A stretch of DNA of 64,000 nt from Diadema setosum. Taxonomy: Eukaryota > Echinodermata > Echinoidea > Diadematoida > Diadematidae. The DNA lies in the NCBI GenBank assembly GCA_033980235.1, contig CM067072.1:16123047-16187046 (forward strand). Direction: 5' to 3'. Below, in pieces: positions 11,092-22,905 of the stretch (its first letter is position 1; every line of letters begins with the position of its first letter). The notes under the pieces are model-generated. The model had not been told where the DNA came from, made no database searches, and saw only the letters and a list, made by a program, of their open reading frames with translations. Made by a program: the position numbers and the translations under genes.

Positions 11092-12479
11092 TTGACCAGT
11101 GACACCCCGAGACAATTAGACTAGATCTAGACTAGAGGAAACTCGGCAAATTGCCACGTGAATGAATTTTGCTGGAAAGCTCAAATCACCCAACTTCTAA
11201 ACCACAACAAAATCTTAAACGGTACGGTAGGTTTTCTATAAATTCTAACGTTACCACGGTTACAGTCCAGCCACTGCACTGCGCCTTCTGAAGACGGAGC
11301 CACTCTACTAACCCCGGGACTCTCTTTTGTACACAGTATTTGACAGTTTCCCATGGACCTAGGACCCTACGTAGGTCCATGGTTATACTAACCCAACCCT
11401 GCGCTGCGTGTTGGGGCTGGTCGCAGTTAGAGCCACTCCAGCTCCACCTTACCAAAGTAAAGAGCTCAAATGCAAGTTACAGCCGTGAAAAAATTCGTCT
11501 CCTTTATGTCCCTGGATCCTCTTCTAGGTCGTGAGTGTAAAATTTACTTCATGTTTGAACTAGTGTAGATTCTACAGATTTAGTGTCGTGAGCAATAGCA
11601 TGTGTCCAAACAATACAAACAATTGCACCACACCAGAACGCTGATACACCACAAGGTGGCCTGTACTTTATTGAAAGAAGAAGAAGAAGAAGAATAGGTC
11701 TATATTACACCAATAGCAAAATGGAAGTGAATTGAATTATGGTTTTGCGTGGTGTGTGTGCGTGTGTGTATGACCGAGTCTATTTGAGTAGCGGTATATT
11801 GCCTGTCTTATTACAAATAATTTCCATTTTTTTCTAGCTGTAGGCCTAGGTTGGATCCTATGTGTGATCTTGAAGGCAGCTTTCCATTCCATTGATATTC
11901 TGCAGGTGTGGTCTTGGAGACAATTTCAATAATTAAAGACTAGTAGGTCTTGTTCTAGAACCTATCTAGACTATATCAATATTAATAAAAGTATAATATT
12001 TATAAATGTGACTGTGTGTGTGTGTGCTCACATACGTCACTGTTCTACTTCTAGTACTTAAAATGTCAATATTTTTGTGTGATTAATTTTTCATGCTGAG
12101 CGATTCAAGAACATTTCCGGGTTCTTGAATTTGCGCTGGGCAATTGTCAACCTATTCAGAACATGAAGAGAAAATTGTGAAGATGTTTTCATGAGTTTTA
12201 GAATTCTCTGTAGTCAGAAGTAGTGCGAAATATGCAAGAATTTGATGTACTGCAAATTTGTGCATTTACAATAACCAGGAAAAACAAAATGATCAGTAAT
12301 ACCCCATTTATTATCATTGATTCTAATATTACAATAGATAAAACTAATCTCTCATCTTCTTTTTTTTTTTTAGTTTCACACATTAGATATCATAAGTACA
12401 GGTTTCATGACATTTGCTGAATGTGACAATGATTGCTTCCATGAAATCTGCACACTAGGCCAAACATGTATACTTCGTA
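11092..12479. other. No gene recognised; one short hairpin
   Basis: Contains the hairpin CCATGGACCTA...TAGGTCCATGG (11351-11382), which has the same arm as the 9321 micro-hairpin but no convincing flanking direct repeat. A short (GAA)n tract lies near 11678 and GT-rich stretches near 11752 and 12010. No exon is supported. Confidence 0.5.
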
Positions 12480-12559
12480 TGCTACCCACAAACATTGTAT
12501 CCCTAACCCTTATCCTATTAAATCCTCACTTCAATTCAAGCTACACCTAAAACCTTTAA

Positions 12560-12738
12560 GTATCAACCCTATTGTGTGTATTGTGTAATTTGTATTGTGT
12601 TTCACTTTACTGTCTACTTTATGACTGAATTTCTCCTTTCCAATTTTTCTCAATTGCGAGATGCTCAGTGCTGAGAAATGTTGTAATGAGGGCTTTATAA
12701 ATGATATTTATTTACTATTATTATTATTATTATTATCA
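12560..12738 (+). repeat. Retroelement-like 3' tail ending in (ATT)n
   Basis: GGGCTTTATAAATGATATTT followed by repeated ATT units is the kind of tail seen at the 3' end of many LINE- and SINE-like repeats in marine invertebrates. A similar tail on the minus strand occurs near 51830. The 5' limit is unclear and the family is not identified. Confidence 0.4.
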
Positions 12739-15584
12739 CAACCCTAACCCTACGAGACCTTGGAGAGAAATAAGACCAGAGCAATTGTCGCAGTCGTATT
12801 CAGCAAATGTTGTGTCACCGGTGTGATTATTTAGAGTCTTACATTGTACATTTTAGGATTGGTATCCATCCACTGGAAGCTTCTGCAGTATTGTAGGACT
12901 GTCAGACCTGAGAGTGTAGTTGGGACTCATTATGTAGCCATGCCAGAGGGCTGAGTGGTGTGATAAACGGTGCCCAAACCTGGAGTGATTTTTAACCATA
13001 CAGTACAAAATTTGCTCTTGGCCCTCTTTTTCTAGTAGAGCAATGTCACATGACAACTTTGAGCAGAGTAGAGCACAGACATACTCCAATGGCTTATCTG
13101 GAAAAACTCCAATGGCTTATCTGGAAAAAAAATAGTAAAGAAGCAGGGCAGTATCTAGTGGATCTATCTGCACTTGGATTGTATCTCTTTAATAGGGTCA
13201 AGTTATTTTTGTTGGGTGTCATTGTTTTTTCCTTATTTTACCTAGACCTGATTGTCAAAATTGGATGGTAAGAATGCTTCAGGTGCTTCCTCATTCTGTT
13301 TTGTAATTGATTAAGAAACTATTAAATGATTCAATAGATAGAAATTGTGTCTTAACCTCAAGGGGAAATCAGAGACAAATCAAGGTTATAGTCTAAGAAG
13401 AAAGAAAAATCTCACAATTATTGTATTCTAAGCACAAATGAAAGTTTGATCGAAATCAAATAAAAATTAGTCAAAGGAAGTTGTGAAATTGTGAAAATTT
13501 CCCTACTTTTCATGGAACATTTGTTCAACAGTCGACATGAGTATTCAACCATAATAATATAGTATATTAATTGTTATTAAATTGCCATTTGTTTTTATGG
13601 AATACAATATGCCTCAATTTAAAATCCTCATGTATCTGACTGATCATTATTTTTGAGTTATACAACCAGGAGTAACATACTTTTTTTACATTTAGACCAG
13701 AAAAATTAATTTTCACAATTTATTTGGAGTATATCATCAATTGAAAACTGTGAGGTGATGACATCATGAGCTCAATCATGGACATATTCGTTATCATATC
13801 AACTATTTCAGAACTGACTGTACAAACATTCAGCAAGTCTTTGAGATTTCAACTTCCTTACTTTGATTTGTTTTTGATCAAATTTTCTCTGATGTCCTTG
13901 TCATATTTTACTCTTCCTTTTCATACTCTCTTTTAGGGAATTTGAAATTTCAACTTTACAGGGACAGCTCACAAGTAAAGTTCCATAGTGACATAATTCC
14001 TGAAATGCTTGACTTTTAAGACTTCATTAATTGAACCAAGTTGGTTTCTTCTTCTAAGCACAGACTATAGAGTTTGACAATACACTTTATGTAATTTATC
14101 ACATTTTATTAATTCCAACCAACTGAAAATGTAAAGAATTGTAAGCTTAGATATCATCTTATTTAATTTCACAGCCTTGTACTTCCCTTTTTGCATTTCT
14201 GTATGGTTTTGCAAGCCTATTGTACATATAGATTAGTCCAACACTCATTTTGCCTTAATTTGGGATCTCGAAAGTAGTGCAGTCCATAAATTCTAAATAA
14301 AGCTGCACCATTTGGAATTTAGGCACATACAATGTAATTAATAACAAGAAGGAAACCTTTCAAAAATGTTGTTGTCTACTGCTTGTGTAGTGCATGTGTA
14401 ATGTATAATGCCATACGTGGAGGTTGAAATCTCTTCTCCCACCTCCCCGTCCATTACATACATTGTACCTTGTTGGGGCTCTGGCTGTGCGGAAATTTTC
14501 CGTGATATAATACATGGAGTTAGTTGTAGTATCCAGACCCCTTTCTTTGCCTGATCAGCCCATGTTCTCCCAATACCTGTCTAGTCGACAATCATGTTTA
14601 TACAGGTCTACAATAAACAGACAAATGGTGTATGACATTCATCGTTGCAGTGGGAGTTGTTGTACATCTCATTGCTGAGTGGTTGTATTATGTCTGGGGA
14701 ATCCATTATATATCATATATGCCTGTCTACTCCCCCCCCCCCCCCCCCTTTCCGGAAAGTGTTACCATGGAATGATGTAGATTTGTATGTCCTCAGCAAA
14801 TATGAAATATACCGGTATGCAATTGTATGCAAGCTTTAATGTTTCAAAATGATGTATTGCCATCATCAATTTACTCACTGGTGGATGAGATAGCTTTTAC
14901 TAATTTCACTCAAAAAAATATATCAAGAACATACAAGTATCCATAAAGATGAGTGAAATTTCAAGGGCACTATAAGCTGCATCTTTTCCATATGAACATC
15001 TTGTTCACCTTTTTCTGCTGTGGGTTTCGTGGAAGTCGTGGGATTTGAGCAAATTAATTGCAAGACAAAAAAGAAAAGAAAAAGAGAGCCTGTAATGTTG
15101 GCTTTGAAGATAACTTTTCTTCATCTTAAGTTCAGTTAAATAGTGCTGATCACCAATTATAAATCTCAATTTTATCAATGTGTGATATTTGTACCAATCC
15201 AAGAGCTGTCCTGTGGTTGTAGGACTCTACCAAATATTACTATAAGTCAGCTACTGTACATACAAACTGTAGTTTCAAGTGCAGTATGATTGCTTCATCA
15301 TTGTTGGAAGGCATGGAATATTAATGCATTAGTGTATAATACATCAAAGAGTCTGACTATCACAACTACATAACCGGAGGAGTTATGAAAGAGTGTATAA
15401 TGCAACAGGCAAGGAAAGGATAAACTTGAATGGCATACAATTTGTGGTGAAGAATCAAATCTGCTGAAATGCTAATCATGCAAGCTTGTATGCTGGTACT
15501 TTTGAACTCAATTCCAAGTATTAGAAAGTTTCAGATTCTCTTCATGGTGAAGTGGTTGTGGTGTACAATGAAAAAAAAAAGAGA
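12739..15584. other. No gene recognised
   Basis: About 2.8 kb of AT-rich DNA. It contains a duplicated CTCCAATGGCTTATCTGGAA near 13082-13128 and a C run at about 14732-14749. I find no reading frame with recognisable protein similarity. Confidence 0.5.
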
Positions 15585-15800
15585 TACTGTACGAGCTGAA
15601 ATTTTCGCGTACAGATATATTCGCGAATTGCTACTAGGAGAACATTTATATGTGTTGTTAATTTCGCGGTTGCGAGGTCTAACTGTGCTTATCTGTTCGC
15701 ACGTTGTTATTTTCGCGTGTTGTTATTTTCGCGGTTCAAAGGCGATTCACGAAATTCGCGAAAATAAAACCACCGCGAAAATTTCAGCTCGTACAGTATA
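15585..15800. mobile_element. MITE with TCGCG-rich inverted ends and TA flanks
   Basis: The ends TACTGTACGAGCTGAAATTT and its complement (ending ACAGTA near 15798) are about 27-bp inverted repeats, with TTTCGCG motifs repeated inside in both orientations. TA dinucleotides flank the copy, as for Tc1/mariner-type elements. A diverged relative appears to lie at about 45124-45349. Confidence 0.75.
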
Positions 15801-15908
15801 CTTTCCAATAAAACAGCTTACACTGTGTAAATGATGGTTATGTGGTCATTTCATCAAATAATTAATAAATTTTAGGAAGTTTAGTAAATTATTAAAATTT
15901 AGGAAACT

Positions 15909-16671
15909 TTAAAGGGGATGGGCTAGTAATTGATCAGTGGGAATGCTGGGGGATGATTGTTCCAATCCTTGTGGGATTCATTGAAGAGTACATTATTTTT
16001 GTGTGAAAATTATTTGCTTCAGAATGGTCTCATATTCAAGTAATGTTGTAAGCTGGATTAATGATGACGCTGACAGTCTCCAGTTGACGTTGCATAGATT
16101 TTATTGAACAAATCAAACAGTCTCAGTCTGCTGATACATGTATAAACTCCGTTACTCCGTATTATCCTCATGCGTACATCCAATGCGCCAGGATGCATCC
16201 AATGCGCCAGGATAACTAGACTCTATACAGAATAACAAATATAGTCAAACTTTTGATTATTCGACATCAAAGAGCTCGCAGAGACTATGTCCACGTCCAT
16301 TTGTCTCACAAGTCAAAGTCAAAGTCAAGCATCAATTAAATCTGCGTCATCTTATATCTCATGAAAATAAAAGTTGCGTTGTGCCCATGCCAACGATGCC
16401 AACCACACGCAAGCTGCGTCATTGGCATGGTCACTGCGTGCCCTAACGCAATGAGGCAACAATAACATACCGCATTGTCCATTTACCACAGTAATTAATG
16501 TGCAGTTTAACGGTTGCCCCATCACTGTACAGGCATGCTAACCTGGAAACATGTGAGACCATTCTGAAGCAAATAATTTTCACACAACAATAGATATATA
16601 ATGTACTCTAAAATGAATCCCCCAGCATTCCCACTGATTCCCACTGATCAGTTACTAGCCATCCCCTTTAA
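15909..16671. mobile_element. TTAA-flanked palindromic MITE, family B copy 2, split by an LTR
   Basis: TTAA at 15909-15912 and 16668-16671 flank inverted ends AGGGGATGGGCTAGTAA and its complement TTACTAGCCATCCCCT. The flanks of the arms match family B copy 1 (10723-11091). The centre is interrupted by a 447-bp insertion with a 4-bp duplication (separate entry). Taking that away restores the arrangement of copy 1. Confidence 0.8.
16040..16494 (+). mobile_element. Probable solo LTR inside a MITE
   Basis: The insert runs from 16044 (TGTTGTAAGC) to 16490 (TTACCACA), so it begins TG and ends CA. It is flanked by GTAA on both sides (16040-16043 and 16491-16494). These are features of a long terminal repeat. 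An AATAAA lies near 16364 and a short tandem duplication ATCCAATGCGCCAGG at about 16186-16217. There is no internal coding part, so it would be a solo LTR or a very small non-autonomous element. Orientation is inferred from the AATAAA. Confidence 0.55.
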
Positions 16672-16772
16672 ATGCCCCTTTTAGTATTAAAACTATTAAA
16701 ACTGAAGGGGGTCTTAGGAAACAGACTAGGTGTGCTACAGGCCGAATATTTTGGAATAACATCTGAATAGCC

Positions 16773-17856
16773 GCATTTACACTTTATACTAACATCGCGG
16801 TTTTTTAAATCGCGATATTTTGGTTCCACCGTTTACACTTGCGCAAAAGCATGCGAAGTTTGAGCTTCACAAAACATCACGATTTTTTGGTCGGTAGTGC
16901 GCATGCGTAATTTACCTCTTTCCAACACGGTAGCTATGTGGAAGCGCGCGCTATTATGTTCGTTTTCACTGCAGTGCCAGTGCAGTATATTTTGATCACA
17001 GCTAGCTGGTTGGAACGTTGAGCCAGGGCTTTTTATCAGTACAAGGCACCAATGCACACATAAATTTGTGCTTCTCGAGACTGTTTACTTACGGTAAAAC
17101 TATAATATATAGCTTGCTATATTAGATCACATAAGTAGTAGGTGTGTAAAACTTCATCTAAGTATGGAAAAGTTGATGACAGCAGCATTCAGGAGGATCA
17201 TGAAATTTCGCCGATATGACGAAAGTGCATGAGAAGTAGGACTTGGAAGTTAGGACTGGTATTTTATCAGGCAACAGCAAGAACTCACACTTATTACGTA
17301 CTCCTGTATTCCACAAGCAACGTATATCGAGAGCAGTATGGGCACTCCCACAATCAACGCATTTCTAGGAGAACATTATTTTGTTAAGTCGTCGTAGGGT
17401 GATGATACGTGGTTGGAGAACTTCAGGTTTGCTAATGGTACTAGTACATCGTAGCAGTTTTCACGTACTAGTTTCAGCAGGAAGAGTGAGGTGAGAGACC
17501 ACGAGCCGATCGAGGATTGGCCGTTTAGACCTGTACACTGTACCGTGTACTTAGTACTCTGGCCAGTGACCGATGTACTCTCTACACATTCCAAAGAGGG
17601 ATCGGGAGCGCGCGTAAACTCCCGGTGCAATCCGATACCGAAAGTCACGTGATGAAAAATCGTGATATTTCTGCAGCTTGGGTTTACACTCGCTAACTTC
17701 ACCTCAAACTTCGCGATGTTTCAAAAAATCGCACTCCGGCTGGCGATTTTTCTGGCGATGTTTCGAGGGCGTTTGGGTGTAGTTGCTTAGCAACTTGCAC
17801 CCAAATGTCGCGATTCTAGAAAAATCAAAATTTTGCCAAGCAAGTGTAAATGGGTC
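16773..17856. mobile_element. Fold-back element with ATCGCGATTTT motifs
   Basis: CATTTACACTT near 16773 and AAGTGTAAATG near 17843 are inverted. Both flanking zones repeat TCGCGAT and AAAAATCG motifs, TTTACACT recurs (16830, 17684), and a hairpin TTGCTAAGCAA-like segment lies near 17784-17795. About 1.08 kb, without recognisable coding content; short minus-strand ORFs inside (for example 17376-17702) look random. Confidence 0.5.
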
Positions 17857-17874
17857 TAATGAAAGTCTGAGGTA

Positions 17875-17935
17875 GAGAGAGGCAGGGGGAGGGGGAGAAA
17901 GAGGGAGAGAGAGAAAAGGGGAGAGGGGACAGTAC
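17875..17935. repeat. GA-rich purine tract
   Basis: GGGAGA/GAGAGA-rich simple sequence. Similar tracts occur at 23700-24340. Confidence 0.75.
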
Positions 17936-18029
17936 GGAGACAAACTCCTTGGAAACACAAATAACGAATTCTCGCTATCGCCAATGACGTAAAAAGTACC
18001 CGGATGTGGCTTTTTCGTCAAGATTTAGT

Positions 18030-18510
18030 GCACTTGGTAGCAAGGGCACTTCCGGCGTGGAGCATAATTTGCACAACGCAAGCGTGCGCGTACGTGTACC
18101 TTACCAATAGCGCCGCGCCGACCACGGATACTACAATATAGTACAGTAGGCGGCTGTACCGCCCGAGCCAGCGAGTGGCCAGGCCTGTCATACTCGTACA
18201 CTGTAGTCGAGGTCCCCGCCGGCGGCCGGCCTTGCATTAGCATGCACCACTGCACGCGGCGCATAAGCTAACACATACCGGTACAGCGTACTGCTTGATC
18301 ATGCGATCGATGTGCACATCACAGATCAGTCATCTCTGCATACGCTGAAAATATGCTGGAAAATATTCACCCACCTGGATATCGTCATAGAATGCCCATC
18401 TTTTTTTTTATTTGTTCTCTGTCAAAATGTCGCGAACACAATCGGGAACAAACAGTGATCTCGAACTTATCCTGTCTCCGAAGCAACTTCTTCCAAGTAA
18501 GTACAGTACA
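18030..18510 (+). promoter_or_regulatory. CpG-rich block with possible first exon (unproven)
   Basis: 18030-18300 is clearly richer in CpG than its AT-rich surroundings. Downstream, 18427 starts ATGTCGCGAACACAATCGG with A at -3, and the frame stays open for 23 codons to CCA-A followed by GTAAGT (about 18500), a good donor. This could be a first exon and promoter. It cannot supply OvoA coding sequence by direct splicing to 29158, because the joined frame meets a stop, but it could be untranslated or belong to another gene. Confidence 0.3.
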
Positions 18511-18837
18511 GTATGTACAATGTACGTAGGCACAAGGCCTACTACCTAGTGCTACTACCACTACTAGTAAGTTGCGCGTGCAGGTACTGCACTGTGTAGT
18601 CACCCGCAAACTTCAGCCACGCGGCCACGTCACGTCTCGCATGCCAGTAAAGGGTCCCATTTCTGCAGATTTTTTTCATTTATTGTCATGCGAACAACAC
18701 ATGGCAGCTTCGCAGCAACAACCAATAGTCGTATTAACAGCAATTTCTGAAGAATGGAGAAATTTCAAATCATATCAAAGCTGTACCGGTAATTCAAGTC
18801 GAGAAAACAGGAAGTACACGTAGAATACGGTCGGTTG

Positions 18838-19224
18838 TGTGTGTAAATGTCGCGTGACTAATGATATTTACACACACAGTAGGCTCAGTCTGCCTCACGA
18901 TCACGCGGCCCGGGTTCGAACCTGAGTCTGGACTGAGCAATGTTGTGTGTAAACATACCATCCCCTCTAGCAAGAGGCAAAACACTCTGTCCCTCGGATA
19001 GGACATAAAATGGAGGTCCCGTGTATGAGAGAGCAACAACTCATGCACATAAAAGATCCCGCTTCATTCATTCATCGCAAAGAGCAGGGTGTTTAACCCG
19101 GTGAAGCGGTCCCACCTCACATCCAACTGGACCCCATGGAAGACCAGCTTAACGTAGCTGAATATGGGCTATCCAGCCACCTTGTCCGATGGAAAATGAC
19201 AAACAAACAAACAAACAAACAAAA
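18838..19224 (+). mobile_element. tRNA-derived SINE with (AAAC)n tail
   Basis: GGTTCGAACC (18913-18922) is a perfect pol III B-box, preceded by a tRNA-like CAGTCTGCCTCACGATCACG. The body includes GGACATAAAATGGAGGTCCC and GAAGCGGTCCCACCTC. It ends in repeated AAAC (19200-19224). The order tRNA-like head, body, simple tail is that of a SINE. ACGTA near 18817 and 19225 could be a target duplication, but this is weak. I do not assign a named family. Confidence 0.65.
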
Positions 19225-19354
19225 CGTATCATGCGCGTATGAACGGAAGTGACTTTGCTACCGGACTATCCCATAATGCACCATAAATGACGCTTAAATC
19301 AACATCCGGGTACTTTTTACGTTATTGGCGATAGCGAGAATTGATCTGTATACC

Positions 19355-19388
19355 ATTGTTCCAGGGAGGTGCACCCCCCTGATTGCTC
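19355..19388. mobile_element. Micro-hairpin insertion with near-identical 7-bp direct repeats
   Basis: The 20-base hairpin CAGGGAGGTGCACCCCCCTG (19362-19381) has one mismatched pair. ATTGTTC (19355-19361) and ATTGCTC (19382-19388) flank it, differing at one base. The hairpin closely resembles the one at 183-201. Confidence 0.5.
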
Positions 19389-20319
19389 TGACACCTCTAT
19401 TGAACATTCTCCCAGAATTGGATTGGAGACACCATTGAAAAAATGCCCTTGCTTCCGTGTTGTAAACCAAGAAATATGTGCAAAAGACCCAGACAATGAA
19501 AACTGATTTAATTGCATTTGAACATAAATTATATATTTGTATTATTATCCTCTCCCATATATCTGTGTCGATCTTGTGACCTTTCTTACATTCTGTATGT
19601 GATATGTATACATCTATGTACAATTTCCAGCCTCCAAAGAAACAATCACGTCATGCTCTATGGACCATGTATGCACTAATAATTCAGCAGAAAAAAAAAA
19701 AATCCTGTTGCATGCACATTTCACTGTCATAAATGAGAAAAAAAAATTGAACATACAGTACAATGTAAATGCATTGAGCTTGTTACTACTAGAGAGCACC
19801 TCACCTCACCATGCATCATCGCGAATTTTGTCCCCCTCATCACCTTGTAATTTACGATCACTCGAGCTTTTTCTACTGAGCGATAAAATATGCGGTGATG
19901 CGAGTTGATGTGCTAAATGCGGTGAATCTGGAAGTCGCATATTTTCAGGTCACAGTAATCACAAGCCCTGCCAGTGCTACCACTGCCTCTGCCATTTTGT
20001 GGTAGACCACCAAGTTTCGTTTAGTCTTTCTGTCCAAAATGCCCATTGACCAACATTTCTTGCCACTTGGTCATTAGAAATCGTTGCAGGTCAAGAGTTC
20101 AGTTAATGCTCTCCCGTTACTCCGACATACTAATGTTAGTATTCCAAACGAATTAGGGAACCTACAACTTCGAGATGCTACGATTTTATGGGAAAATGGA
20201 ACGCAGTGTAAGATCAGAGCAGAGTATAGTAGATCCTATCGTGTACTAATAGGCTGTTGGGCACGCAAACAATAGACGATGAAAGCACGCAATTCACATG
20301 TACCACCACCTCATATTTA

Positions 20320-20379
20320 GTAGGAGCAAGGAGGTACTAGGCGAGCTCGCCTAGTACTTAAGTACCTCCTTGGTAGGAG
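20320..20379. mobile_element. Micro-hairpin insertion, 46 bp, with 7-bp direct repeats
   Basis: GTAGGAG occurs at 20320-20326 and 20373-20379. The insert 20327-20372 has outer arms CAAGGAGGTACT / AGTACCTCCTTG and an inner palindrome TAGGCGAGCTCGCCTA. The outer arm equals that of the 10090 hairpin, so the two loci are copies of one family at unrelated sites. Confidence 0.65.
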
Positions 20380-20534
20380 TTGGTACAGTGTACAGGGAAG
20401 GCATGATGCGTGCGAAACTTCAGTTGTACAGTCGCTGTGTGCACACGGAGTGTGCGATGAATAGATTGAAAAGCGCGAGGCGAAAGCTGCAAATAATTTG
20501 AGACTTCCAGTACACCGCGAATTTCATACCTGGT

Positions 20535-20750
20535 GTGTTTCTACTGAAAATCGTCCCTCGCATCACCGCGCATCGACAACCTCAAAAGGTGGACGATGGA
20601 GCACCTCACATCACCGTGCCATCGGCCACTACCCGATCTGTTTCTACTGAGGAAAAATTTGAGGTGTCACCGTGCATCGCCGCGCATCACCGCGCATCAC
20701 CTCGCATCACCTCAAATTTTCGTCGCTCAGTAGAAACACGCTCAGTGAGA
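20535..20750. mobile_element. MITE with GTGTTTCTACTGA inverted ends
   Basis: GTGTTTCTACTGA near 20535 and its complement TCAGTAGAAACAC near 20728-20740 form the ends. CATCACCGCG/CATCACCTCG units are repeated inside. Related pieces (TTTTTCTACTGAGCGATAA, CACCTCACC) lie at about 19795-19900, so a second, degraded copy is likely there. Confidence 0.55.
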
Positions 20751-21264
20751 GCTTTCCTGTTCATTTAGTTTCTGACAGGATGCAGTTTGGGATGCCCTTG
20801 GGTACCAAACATAAATCTGCCATTCTGTTTTAAATATGATTACTAGCACTTTGCCATATTAGTTTCAAAGAAAACGATGGGTGAAAGCATTTTTTAGTTC
20901 GTTGTCCAAGACATTATCACACTAATGTACCCCAAAAACAACAACATCAAACCTCTATTAAGTGCTTATTTTTAAGCATGGATCTTGGGTCTTCCAAAGT
21001 ATATTAGAAATGAGATTCTGTTGATTTTTAAAAATAGAAATTTTAAGTATCATTTAAAAAAAATCATACAGTAATGCTGTTGTAAAAAGTGTGTACACTT
21101 CCTCTGCATTCCCTCAAAACCCCGTAACTTGCCATTATAACCAATGATATCATGCAGGAAAAGATGAGAAATTACCTTCCACTTCTTGAACAGATCAAAT
21201 CTACCAGCAATGTTGTTTTATTTTTGTTGTTGCTATCATTCCCTGAATGATTATATTATTTTTA

Positions 21265-22430
21265 GCTCACCTGAGCCAAAGGCTCAAGTGAGCTATTGCG
21301 ATCGCCCTTCATCCGGCGTCCGTCGTGCGTCGTCCGTCATCCGGCGTCCGTCGTCCGTCTTGCGTAAATTTTTTACATTTTCATCTTCTTCTTAAAAACC
21401 CCAAGACTGATTTTCATCAAACTTGGCAGGTAGCATCCCTAGGGGGTTAGGAACTCAATTTTTAAAAATGGGCACCATGCCCCACCCGGGGGGGGGGGGC
21501 CCAAACCCCCCAAAATTAAGGAATCTGTAAAAATCTTCTTTTCTAGAACCAGAAGTGATAGAGCTAAGTTAATACAATGAGTTACTACATTGATGACTGT
21601 AGTTTCAAGTTTGTTCATGGCAGAATCAGGGGTGCCCCCCTTGGGACCCAGGGGAGGGGGGTGGAGAGGGGTCCTAATGGGGCCTAAATTGTACATTTTC
21701 ATCTTCTTCTTGAGAACCCCATGACCAATTTTCACCAAACTTGGCAGGTAGCATTCCTAGGGGGTTAGGATCTGAATTTGTTAAAATGGGCACCATACCC
21801 CACCCAGGGGCCCCAGGGGGCCCAAACCCCCCAAAATGAAGGAATCTTTCTCTAGAATCAGAAGTTATAGAGCTAAGATAATACTATGAGTGAGTACATT
21901 AATGACTGTAGTTTCAAGTTTGTTCATAGCAGATCCAGGGGTGCCCAAATCCCCCAAAATGAAGGAATCTTTCTCTATAATCAGAAGTTATAGAGCTAAG
22001 ATAATACTATGAGTGAGTACATTAATGACTGTAGTTTCAAGTTTGTTCATAGCAGATCCAGGGGTGCCCCTCTTGGGGGCAGGGGGGGGGGGGTTGGGAA
22101 GGTCCAAATGGGGGCCTGAATTGTACATTTTCATCTTCTTCCTGAAAACCTCATGATGGATTTTTGTCAAAATTGGCAGGTAGCATCCCTAGGGGGTCAG
22201 GATCTCAATTTATCAAAATGGGCACCATGCCCCACCCAGAGGGTCCCAGGGGGCCCCAATCCCCCCAAATTAAGGAATCTTAAAAAATTTGGGCCCTTAT
22301 TGTACATTTTCATCTTCTACTTGAGAATGCCTGGTCAAATTTTAGTAGAGCTGTGAATAATTTAGATTAGTGACTGCGTGAAAGGTGAACTTGCGATACT
22401 CAGGTGAGCGCTAGACCCGCGGGTCTCTTG
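21265..22430 (+). mobile_element. Helitron-like (Helentron-type) non-autonomous element 1
   Basis: Left end: hairpin GCTCACCTGAGCC-AAA-GGCTCAAGTGAGC (21265-21293), then a TCCGTCGTCCG-type tract to about 21362. The body has repeats starting at about 21375, 21700 and 22125 (CATTTTCATCTTCTTCTT, TTGGCAGGTAGCAT, GGGCACCATGCCCCACCC) and a 135-bp sub-duplication at about 21840-22060. Right end: CTCAGGTGAGC (22399-22409), the complement of the left terminus, followed by the perfect palindrome AGACCCGCGGGTCT and CTTG. Short subterminal inverted repeats with a 3' hairpin and a CTRR-like end resemble Helentron/DINE-type elements. No Rep-helicase is encoded. Confidence 0.55.
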
Positions 22431-22664
22431 TTGTAATTATGCTATGCACATCATGTGTAAATGCCCATGTTGCATTGGGATAATGTTGCTGATTGCTTAA
22501 ATTTGGCCGCCATAATAGCAATTTACTGTACTTTTGTAGGCCTATATGCTGCTCACCTCCCTGGTATATCTTGCAAACACAAGATGAAATATATGCTACA
22601 CAACACCGCAACCCAGGATATGATGGCACACTTGGATACAGTGTGCTGCATCACATATAAAATA

Positions 22665-22905
22665 CATGGCCAGCGGAACTGGGGGGGGGGGGCACTTTTT
22701 GTGTGCACCATACAAAGGAAGGAAAGGTGTCATCACTTTGGACCCCCCCCTTTTTTTTTTTAAAACCCAGAAGTACGTAAGTGGCACTAAAAAGAAATAG
22801 ATAGAGATCTTGAAGTGTGAGCGCGGTTAAGTTACAGTGTATGTTTTTCCACCAAAGACCCCCCCCCCTTTTTTTTTTGCTTGTCAGCTGAAGAAACCTG
22901 GAATT
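22665..22905 (+). repeat. Dispersed repeat D, copy 1
   Basis: Shares with 26630-26890 the ordered blocks CACCATACAAAGGAA, GGTGTCATCACTTTGG, AGAAGTACGTAAGTGGCACT, GATCTTGAAGT and GCTTGTCAGCTGAAGAAAC. G-, C- and T-runs interrupt it. Family not identified. Confidence 0.75.

Larger units (their letters stand above)
17966..19343. repeat. Inverted repeat pair enclosing a CpG-rich block
   Basis: About 42 bp at 17966-18007 (CTCGCTATCGCCAATGACGT then AAAAAGTACCCGGATGT) recur inverted at 19302-19343 with very few changes. Weaker inverted similarity (GGTAGCAA..CACTTCCG) extends inward to about 18055 and 19245. The 1.38-kb interval holds the CpG-rich block, a possible first exon and a SINE. It may be a fold-back element or an inverted duplication of a promoter-like sequence. 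Confidence 0.6.

Noticed and set aside
11351..11382. Hairpin CCATGGACCTA...TAGGTCCATGG as another micro-insertion
   Set aside because: The arm matches the family, but the flanks (CAGTTTC and TTATACT) do not form a direct repeat, so it was not counted among the supported insertions.
18913..18922. Functional tRNA gene
   Set aside because: Only a B-box and a degraded tRNA-like head are seen, without a cloverleaf, and followed by a SINE body and (AAAC)n tail.
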